Part shown: piece after piece, positions 6,539 through 11,266 of the stretch
Layout of the letters: the number at the start of each line of letters is the position of its first letter
Position numbering within the stretch: the first letter of the stretch is position 1
Assembly: GCA_915066865.1 (NCBI GenBank)
Contig: CAJZEE010000070.1
Location: 1 to 11,266, forward strand
Direction: 5' to 3'
DNA: 11,266 nucleotides
DNA from: an uncultured Veillonella sp.
GTDB taxonomy: Bacteria > Bacillota > Negativicutes > Veillonellales > Veillonellaceae
The notes under the pieces: model-generated
The model's input: only the letters and a program-made list of their open reading frames with translations
What the model was told of the DNA's origin: nothing
Databases searched by the model: none
Made by a program: the position numbers and the translations under genes

Positions 6539-6544
6539 ATTATA
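6539..6544 (-). promoter_or_regulatory. gyrA: Probable gyrA -10 box
   Basis: On the minus strand a consensus TATAAT lies about 45 nt before the gyrA start. The -35 region is poor and overlaps a small palindrome, GCGTTATATACGC (about 6553-6565). No terminator hairpin with a T-run separates it from the lipoprotein gene upstream, so some read-through is possible. Confidence 0.45.
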
Positions 6545-6664
6545 GCATTTTTGCGTATATAACGCTATATTTTGTAAAAGTTCCTTCCCATTACATGGCC
6601 CAATTGTACAACTGTTGCCCAACTGTAATTAATTCTATAAAATATAGTAACCTCTATCTCTTAT

Positions 6665-7471
6665 TTAATGAGCCGCATGTTGTATCATATGATCTAAAAT
6701 GCTAACAAAATCTCGTTCTACAGCCGAAGTGTCGTTACCAGTACTGCCAATGCCTGTTAGCATGGTTTCTTTCCAGTCATTTTTTGCCATAAATCGAAAG
6801 GCGATCAAATACTTAGCTTTTGTTTTGTCCGCTTCTCCTTTTGGTAGATAATAAAAGCCTACGCTTCTATCAGAAGGAGGGTGCAATAACGCTGGGTTGT
6901 CTTGCGGTTTATACAGACTATATATAGATTTCATAAAGGTTAGAATATCTTTACCTTTTACAGATTCGTCTACAAAGATAATCTCATCATATGTGAATAA
7001 AGATATCTTATTAGTACTTGCCACACGTGTCGCTTTAGACTTAGCTAACTCCAAGGCTTCCTCGTGCGTCGCCATCCGCATGCCATACTGCTTAGCACGC
7101 TCCACTAACGAACCATTCAAATGAACTAAATACGCTTGTGAATACGCAAAGTCCGCATCATTTTTTCGCTCGCCACCAGGGGCCGGCAAGGTTGGTCGCT
7201 TTACTACAGAATTTGTGGTAAAGGAAAAACCATTACTTTCATCATAAAACACATACACATTTCGCTGGAATGGCTTCTCCTTCTCTACCACAGACGACTG
7301 GAGAACAAGATTCGGATGCACAACCGAAAACTCCTTCTCCACACTAGACTTGATATCCTCTGGTGTAGCAGGATCACCATTCTCCGTCGTCCAAATGAAA
7401 GAACAACCACTCAACACAACACTACAAACACCAACGATACCTAACAACACAAACTTAACAAACAACCTCAT
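6665..7471 (-). CDS. Lipoprotein of unknown function
   Basis: The 268-residue protein has a lipoprotein signal peptide: MRLFVK, a hydrophobic stretch and the lipobox VLSGC, with the lipidated Cys at 23. Ser follows the Cys, so by the E. coli rule it would not be held at the inner membrane. The mature protein is soluble-looking and mixed alpha/beta, with no further membrane segment and no motif I recognise. Segments such as VYVFYDESNGFSFTTNSV and VGFYYLPKGEADKTKAKYL suggest beta strands. I prefer ATG 7471, which has GGAGG 8 nt upstream, over the in-frame TTG at 7477, whose spacing would be only 2 nt. It is transcribed alone or from upstream, about 170 bp before gyrA. Lipoprotein status is firm; function is not assigned. 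Confidence 0.85.
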   Translation of the reverse strand: MRLFVKFVLLGIVGVCSVVLSGCSFIWTTENGDPATPEDIKSSVEKEFSVVHPNLVLQSSVVEKEKPFQRNVYVFYDESNGFSFTTNSVVKRPTLPAPGGERKNDADFAYSQAYLVHLNGSLVERAKQYGMRMATHEEALELAKSKATRVASTNKISLFTYDEIIFVDESVKGKDILTFMKSIYSLYKPQDNPALLHPPSDRSVGFYYLPKGEADKTKAKYLIAFRFMAKNDWKETMLTGIGSTGNDTSAVERDFVSILDHMIQHAAH

Positions 7472-7543
7472 ACACAAAACCTCCCCTCTCTCTATGTAGA
7501 AACTATAGAATGAATATGCTGGGATAACTATGGATAGGACTAT

Positions 7544-7694
7544 ATTATTATTGATGGGACACCTCTATAGCTAGTGTTTTAAAAAGTGCTATTACCTATT
7601 GATGAGCGACTTAGGTCACTATGGAGCGAAGAGATAGGTAATAGCACTTTTTAATTAATTACGTATATAGTTCTCGGGCCCCATCAATAATAAT
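7544..7694. repeat. Nested palindrome with conserved 20-nt centre, element 2
   Basis: The outer arms ATTATTATTGATGGG (7544-7558) and CCCATCAATAATAAT (7680-7694) are perfect over 15 bp. The inner stem is perfect over 21 bp (7579-7599 with 7634-7654). The 34-nt loop holds CGACTTAGGTCACTATGGAG at 7607-7626, exactly centred with 7 nt on each side. The right outer arm ends in the stop codon of the sfsA-like gene. Apart from the centre, the arms are unrelated to those of element 1. Confidence 0.9.
7577..7654 (-). terminator. Probable terminator (bidirectional) after the SfsA/DUF123 gene
   Basis: The 21-bp inner stem of the palindrome is flanked by A-runs and T-runs on both sides, so either strand ends in a T-tract. 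It is placed to terminate the minus-strand sfsA-like gene about 40 nt after its stop. The long 34-nt loop is unusual for a terminator. Confidence 0.7.
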
Positions 7695-8959
7695 TACCTA
7701 TTAACTAGTTCATCTAGCATATTCATCCTGTAATTTTCTATTACGTTCATAAATTTTTTATTGTGTATCGGATTTTCACTCATTCCGAATAGATGGCTAT
7801 TGCATTCACAGTCGCTGCACCCAAAGTTCGGTACATTCCATTCCGCAATAGCTCGCACCGCATCAGCGAGAGCGCATTCTACGTCAATTTTAGTTAAATC
7901 TACATCTGCGCTTTCACGAGCAGCCGAGTCATCGTCAGAGAATTTACCTTTACGCCGTTCCTGAGCAGAAATTGTCATAGCCTGCGGCCGCCCACTAGTA
8001 CGAATCGGCAAGCCCGCTATCATTTCACAGTGACCGCGGAAGTAATCTAAATGCCAGTGCATTTTCTTCCGTTTTCGTTTATGACGTTCAATGCGTTTCG
8101 TTAAATTTACCTTCGCGGAACCAACATACATATAGTAACCAGGTTTGAAATGCATCATCCCTTTAGAACCGATTTCGAGATCTAAATCGTGATCGAGGTA
8201 CATGACCATCACATACACGCCACTATCATGAGCCTCTGTGTCAAGGATATAACTAGGATAGGAACATTCATGTGTCACCGTAGGCATGGTGAAAGTCTCA
8301 TCCCACGCTACAGCAACGGCTTTCCAATCTAATGAAGGTGCCACCTCTTTAAAAGTTTTGGCAAATTCCAAATCCGTATGATAATCTGGCAAGAACCACT
8401 GCGCTTGGTCCCATTGTACGAGGAATAGAACACCCGTGTGATAGCCTTCGTTTTGTAATTCTTTCAGATGCAATAAATGCTTGCGGCCTCGCTCTGTAAT
8501 AGCATCAGGGAACATGGCTCCCGTCTTGGAGAACAAGGTACAAGACTTAACCTCCAATAAAAACTCATCCCCCTTATCATTGGTGAGGAGCAAATCAAAG
8601 CGAGATGATGTGCCGTGTAGTTTAACCGTATACTCCCGTCTCACTACGCGCCACTCCTCCCAACCAGGGATACGTTTATTTTCAATCAAATGTTGCGCCA
8701 CATCGTTGCTGTAGTTTGTATCGAGCATGATAACAACGCCATCGCGCTCGATGCCTACCACGCGATATTTCGTCTTTGCATCCGGCTTGTCGTGAGGCAC
8801 GATGTACATCGTTACCCCCGTAAACAAAAGCTCCCACATGCGACCAGGATTTGGCAAATGAGCGAGCACATTTTCACCATTCAAATCTAAAGTCACCACA
8901 AAACGGTTCGGGCGACCTATGTATGTTGCTTTTAAAATAGTATCGTAAAGGACTTTCAT
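7694..8959 (-). CDS. sfsA: SfsA-family protein fused to a DUF123 (GIY-YIG-like) domain
   Basis: The 421-residue protein joins two nuclease-like domains. Residues 1 to about 230 are SfsA: AHLPNPGRM (33-41), RFDLLL (120-125), LEVKSCTL (135-142) and MFPDAITERGRKHL (149-162). Asp122, Glu136 and Lys138 fit a PD-(D/E)xK-type centre. SfsA was named for sugar fermentation stimulation, but its true role is unsettled. Residues about 245-395 are DUF123: GVYV (247-250), GYYMYVGSA (274-282), RIERH (289-293), HWHLDY (301-306), ECA (361-363) and FGCSDCECNSHLF (379-391). An insertion of about 35 polar residues (322-357) interrupts DUF123. SfsA alone is usually about 230 residues, so this is a full fusion, with no frameshift visible. 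The start ATG 8959 follows TAGGAG at 6-7 nt. It is divergent from the reductase operon. Confidence 0.9.
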   Translation of the reverse strand: MKVLYDTILKATYIGRPNRFVVTLDLNGENVLAHLPNPGRMWELLFTGVTMYIVPHDKPDAKTKYRVVGIERDGVVIMLDTNYSNDVAQHLIENKRIPGWEEWRVVRREYTVKLHGTSSRFDLLLTNDKGDEFLLEVKSCTLFSKTGAMFPDAITERGRKHLLHLKELQNEGYHTGVLFLVQWDQAQWFLPDYHTDLEFAKTFKEVAPSLDWKAVAVAWDETFTMPTVTHECSYPSYILDTEAHDSGVYVMVMYLDHDLDLEIGSKGMMHFKPGYYMYVGSAKVNLTKRIERHKRKRKKMHWHLDYFRGHCEMIAGLPIRTSGRPQAMTISAQERRKGKFSDDDSAARESADVDLTKIDVECALADAVRAIAEWNVPNFGCSDCECNSHLFGMSENPIHNKKFMNVIENYRMNMLDELVNR

Positions 8960-8993
8960 CGTTTCTCCTACATCAAGAACATTCTATATGTCT

Positions 8994-8999
8994 ATTATA
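8994..8999 (-). promoter_or_regulatory. Probable -10 box of the SfsA/DUF123 gene
   Basis: A consensus TATAAT on the minus strand about 35 nt before the start codon. The -35 at proper spacing is poor. Confidence 0.45.
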
Positions 9000-9129
9000 C
9001 GATATGTAACCTTGGGTTTCATCTGTAAACAGTATCGTATATAATGATAGTTAGTAAACAATCAATAATTAATATTAAAAAAGTTCTATTTTTGTAGCTT
9101 GAGTTACATTATTGTTTGTTAAAATGGTT

Positions 9130-9135
9130 TATACT
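9130..9135 (+). promoter_or_regulatory. Probable -10 box for the reductase leader RNA
   Basis: TATACT sits so that transcription would begin near 9141-9143, at the 5' edge of the folded leader. No good -35 is present at 16-18 nt. A stronger TATAAT at 9040-9045 could be an alternative, giving a longer leader. Confidence 0.4.
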
Positions 9136-9139
9136 AAGA

Positions 9140-9265
9140 GCGTCGGGTCAGTATTCTAAATACCCATACTGATCATTACGCCGGGTTTTGATGAGGCATC
9201 GCCTAGTTGATCTCATCCCACTTGTCCGTATATATGTGCGAAGCTTTCACAAAACCCTAGGGCGT
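9140..9265 (+). ncRNA. Unclassified structured 5' leader (candidate riboswitch) of the sulfite reductase operon
   Basis: Hairpin 1: GCGT/ACGC (9140-9143, 9178-9181) stacked, across an internal loop, under a 9-bp stem (9146-9154 with 9166-9174, one G-U). A second domain is closed by GGGTTTTG (9183-9190) with CAAAACCC (9250-9257), 8 perfect bp. It encloses two hairpins: ATGAG/CTCAT (9191-9195, 9212-9216) and a weaker one (CTT..CGTA with TGCG.AAG, 9221-9243), making a three-way junction. ACGCC (9178-9182) can also pair with GGCGT (9261-9265), competing with the base of hairpin 1, which offers a simple switch. It matches none of the riboswitch consensus sequences I know (SAM-I, TPP, FMN, cobalamin, c-di-GMP, T-box). 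Structure is seen; ligand and function are unknown. Confidence 0.6.
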
Positions 9266-9353
9266 AAATAATTAATATATAAAGAGTTTTATAGATTAAC
9301 TAAGTAGTTTTAGCCACTATTCTCCGCAGAGAGGGCTCGAGAAAGGATTTATC

Positions 9354-10310
9354 ATGGCACAAATTGCAGCAAATTTACAACGCATTAAAAACGGCCAACG
9401 CCGTTATGCAATTACACCTCGCGTTCCAGCAGGTTTCATTCAACCAGATCAATTACAAAAATATATCGACGTAGCGAATGAGTTCGGCGCTGTTCTTAAA
9501 TTAACTGGCAGCCAACGCATTATGATTACAAATTTGAAAGCAGAAGACGTAGATAAAGCATGGGAGATGCTTGGCATGGAGCCAGCGTACACTGTATCTA
9601 ACCGCGTGCGCAGCGTAAAAATCTGCCCAGGTACTACCTTCTGTAAACGCGCTAAACAAGACAGCGTACATCTTGGCATGCAAATCGAACGCAAGTACTT
9701 GTCCCTTGAAATGCCAAGCAAAATGAAAATCGGCGTGTCCGGTTGTCCAAATTCTTGTACTGAAAGCCGCATGAAAGATGTGGGCGTTATCGGTACTGTA
9801 GACGGTTGGAATGTATACGCTGGCGGTAGCGGCGGGGCGCATCCTCGCATCGGTGACCTCATCGCAGAAGTTAAAACAGAAAAAGAAGCTCTTGCATTAG
9901 TTGATCGAATCATCGCATACTATAAAGAAAACGCACAAATCGAACGCATGGGCGAATTCATCGACCGCATTGGTTTAGAGGCTTTCAAAGCAGCTGTATT
10001 GGGCGACCTTGAAGGGGCTCCAGCTGAAAGCAAGTCCGAAGAACCAGCTGTGTTCTTACCAGGTCAAGGTAACGATCCTGAAGTGGAAGCACCACGCCTC
10101 GAAGCAGGTGCCCCTATCACTCCAGACACAATTATTCGCGACATCGTTGAAACCTATCCAAATGTTGTACCTGTATTACAAGGTATTGGTATGGGTTGCC
10201 TAGGTTGCCCTTCTGCAACAGCTGAGCCATTATGGCAAGCCGCAGAAATCCACGGTTTTAATGTATACGATTTAGTAGAAAAATTAGAAACAGCACGAAA
10301 AGGAGCTTAA
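9354..10310 (+). CDS. Single-module siroheme/4Fe-4S sulfite (or nitrite) reductase fused to a DUF1858 redox-disulfide domain
   Basis: The enzyme should reduce sulfite to sulfide (or nitrite to ammonia) on a coupled siroheme-[4Fe-4S] centre. The 318-residue protein begins with a ferredoxin-like half domain (about 1-75; TGSQRIMI 51-58), followed by the 4Fe-4S/siroheme domain with Cys91-x5-Cys97 and Cys131-x3-Cys135. It holds only one such module, like the small assimilatory-type sulfite reductases of anaerobes, not the two-module CysI type. An Ala/Pro/Glu-rich linker (about 220-253) leads to a C-terminal DUF1858 domain (254-312; GMGCLGCPSA with Cys282 and Cys285), a family linked with hybrid-cluster proteins and redox disulfides. 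ATG 9354 follows AAAGGA by 6 nt. It is first in a two-gene operon behind a structured leader. Sulfite rather than nitrite is inference. Confidence 0.92.
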   Translation: MAQIAANLQRIKNGQRRYAITPRVPAGFIQPDQLQKYIDVANEFGAVLKLTGSQRIMITNLKAEDVDKAWEMLGMEPAYTVSNRVRSVKICPGTTFCKRAKQDSVHLGMQIERKYLSLEMPSKMKIGVSGCPNSCTESRMKDVGVIGTVDGWNVYAGGSGGAHPRIGDLIAEVKTEKEALALVDRIIAYYKENAQIERMGEFIDRIGLEAFKAAVLGDLEGAPAESKSEEPAVFLPGQGNDPEVEAPRLEAGAPITPDTIIRDIVETYPNVVPVLQGIGMGCLGCPSATAEPLWQAAEIHGFNVYDLVEKLETARKGA

Positions 10311-10311
10311 T

Positions 10312-10977
10312 ATGTCCGCATTCTTAGGTCACATCCATTACTGGTTATATCGCAAAATTCAATTGCTCGTTGAGCGTGAAAATTTGATTTTAGAAAAAAC
10401 TTCTAAAGTTGTTGATGATTTGGCGGAGGAACTACACTCCATCTCCGTAGATACATACGGCGAACCAATTAATCCAAGCATTCCTTTGGAAAACATCATC
10501 GACCACGGCAATATTCACGGCTGGTTAGCTAACCAAATCAACATTGCTTCCGTTCGCGAAGCGGCTTTCATCAAAGACATGCTCGACACAAATTCTGGCG
10601 ATGAAGCAGTACACGTAGTAACCGCTATCCTCGATGCCTTTGCAGTACAAGGCCAAGCATGTGGCGTTGTGGCTCAAGACAGCCTTGAAGAACACACTGC
10701 ACCAGCGATTTACAATGCATTACAAAACTTCTACGTAAATGGCATGCCTTGCGATGGTGGTGACCAAGTGGTTTCTGAAAGTCCAGACGAGTTTACATGG
10801 GTTGGTGACCACAGATTACAAGCAGGCTACTGGCGTACAGCGGGCGTTGACCCTAAGTTCATGGCATTAGCTTACCAAACATGGTTCGAAGCTTTTGTGA
10901 AAGCTATCGATCCAGCCTTTGAACTTGTAACGACAGAAGAAAACGGTACACGTTTGTACTCCATTCGTAAAAAATAA
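10312..10977 (+). CDS. Unknown cytoplasmic protein coupled to the siroheme reductase
   Basis: The 221-residue protein starts 1 bp after the reductase stop, and its ribosome site (AGGAG, 10301-10305) lies inside the reductase's last codons, so the two are translationally coupled. No signal peptide or membrane segment is present. The N-terminal third is helical and amphipathic, beginning AFLGHIHYW, with several His residues (7, 9, 65, 69) and Cys117 in QGQACG and Cys147 in GMPCDGGDQV. A Trp/Tyr-rich C-terminal part follows. I recognise no family. The partnership suggests a role in the reductase's electron supply, cofactor or substrate handling; this is inference only. The two cysteines and the His residues could bind metal or heme, or form a disulfide exchanged with the reductase's DUF1858 domain, but nothing in the sequence proves this. 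A strong terminator follows. Confidence 0.85.
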   Translation: MSAFLGHIHYWLYRKIQLLVERENLILEKTSKVVDDLAEELHSISVDTYGEPINPSIPLENIIDHGNIHGWLANQINIASVREAAFIKDMLDTNSGDEAVHVVTAILDAFAVQGQACGVVAQDSLEEHTAPAIYNALQNFYVNGMPCDGGDQVVSESPDEFTWVGDHRLQAGYWRTAGVDPKFMALAYQTWFEAFVKAIDPAFELVTTEENGTRLYSIRKK

Positions 10978-11009
10978 TATAAACTATCTACTCTCAGATA
11001 TATGTACTG

Positions 11010-11039
11010 AAAAAGGAGCGTAACTTACGCTCCTTTTTT
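11010..11039 (+). terminator. Intrinsic terminator of the reductase operon
   Basis: GGAGCG(T) at 11015-11021 pairs with (A)CGCTCC at 11027-11033 around a short loop, followed by six T. A run of A on the left makes it potentially bidirectional. It lies about 35 nt after the stop codon at 10977. Confidence 0.92.
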
Positions 11040-11107
11040 CATACCTATTTTTATATAAATTATACAATAGCTTAACTATTTTCGAAACTGTAGCCATAAG
11101 CACAGCA

Positions 11108-11136
11108 TTGATAAACAATATCATTTATAATACAAT
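11108..11136 (+). promoter_or_regulatory. Sigma-70-type promoter of the last gene
   Basis: TTGATA (11108-11113) and TACAAT (11131-11136) are spaced by 17 nt, the best promoter in the window. It lies about 75 nt before the start codon at 11211. Confidence 0.65.
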
Positions 11137-11210
11137 TATAAGATAGATATACAACATAGTATATATTACATTAAACTTTCAATATAAAAATTAGAACTAG
11201 GAGGTCCATT

Positions 11211-11266
11211 ATGGCAGGCACAGTTAATCAAGAATTAGGTTTATTATTCCAAGGCCCTAACTATGT
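11211..11266 (+). CDS. Start of an unidentified gene (cut by window end)
   Basis: Only 18 codons are visible (MAGTVNQELGLLFQGPNY). The start is supported by a perfect AGGAGG at 11199-11204, 6 nt before ATG, and by a good promoter upstream. The stretch has no charged signal-peptide start. It is too short to assign a family. Confidence 0.75.
   Translation, partial: MAGTVNQELGLLFQGPNY

Larger units (their letters stand above)
8960..9353. other. 394-bp divergent intergenic region
   Basis: No gene is visible. It holds the minus-strand promoter at 8994-8999, a plus-strand TATAAT at 9040-9045 with weak -35, a plus-strand TATACT at 9130-9135, the structured leader 9140-9265 and the reductase ribosome site AAAGGA (9342-9347). 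An AT-rich stretch lies at 9051-9120. Confidence 0.7.

Noticed and set aside
6601..6626. Short near-repeats CAGTTGGGCAA and CAGTTGTACAA (minus strand) between the lipoprotein gene and gyrA
   Set aside because: Two 11-nt units with differences in the middle; too small to support a repeat or operator.
9449..9913. Minus-strand open frames inside the sulfite reductase gene
   Set aside because: They overlap a well-supported gene entirely and show no family signature.

Overview
The window looks like a chromosomal segment of an anaerobic, diderm Firmicute of the Negativicutes, most likely Veillonella or a close relative. This rests on inference: the GyrA sequence style, strong GGAGG ribosome sites with AT-rich spacers, a short [FeFe] hydrogenase, a siroheme sulfite reductase, and signal-peptide proteins and a lipoprotein typical of a diderm cell. 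No rRNA, tRNA, CRISPR array or transposase gene was found.

Layout. Positions 1-1190 (minus) hold an [FeFe] hydrogenase cut by the window edge. A 450-bp AT-rich intergenic region follows. Positions 1641-2015 (minus) encode a small exported protein, and 2110-3153 (minus) a Fic-domain AMP-transferase with a built-in inhibitory helix and a palindromic, operator-like promoter. Positions 3154-3573 are non-coding and repeat-rich. Positions 3574-3945 (minus) encode a paralogue of the first exported protein, 4026-6494 (minus) gyrA, 6665-7471 (minus) a lipoprotein of unknown function, and 7694-8959 (minus) an SfsA/DUF123 fusion. A divergent intergenic region (8960-9353) carries a probable structured RNA leader for a plus-strand pair: a single-module siroheme/4Fe-4S sulfite or nitrite reductase fused to a DUF1858 redox-disulfide domain (9354-10310), and a tightly coupled unknown protein (10312-10977). 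After a clear terminator, a last gene begins at 11211 and runs off the end.

How parts work together. The reductase and its partner are separated by 1 bp and surely share a transcript, so the unknown protein probably serves siroheme, sulfite or nitrite metabolism. The hydrogenase would dispose of fermentation electrons as H2. The other genes look like separate units.

Most unusual points: (1) two nested palindromes (about 3371-3594 and 7544-7694) share an identical 20-nt sequence exactly at their centres but have unrelated arms, and one arm of each reaches the 3' end of the adjacent gene; (2) the unclassified three-way-junction-like RNA leader before the reductase; (3) arginine at the GyrA position equivalent to E. 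coli Ser83, a quinolone-resistance hotspot.
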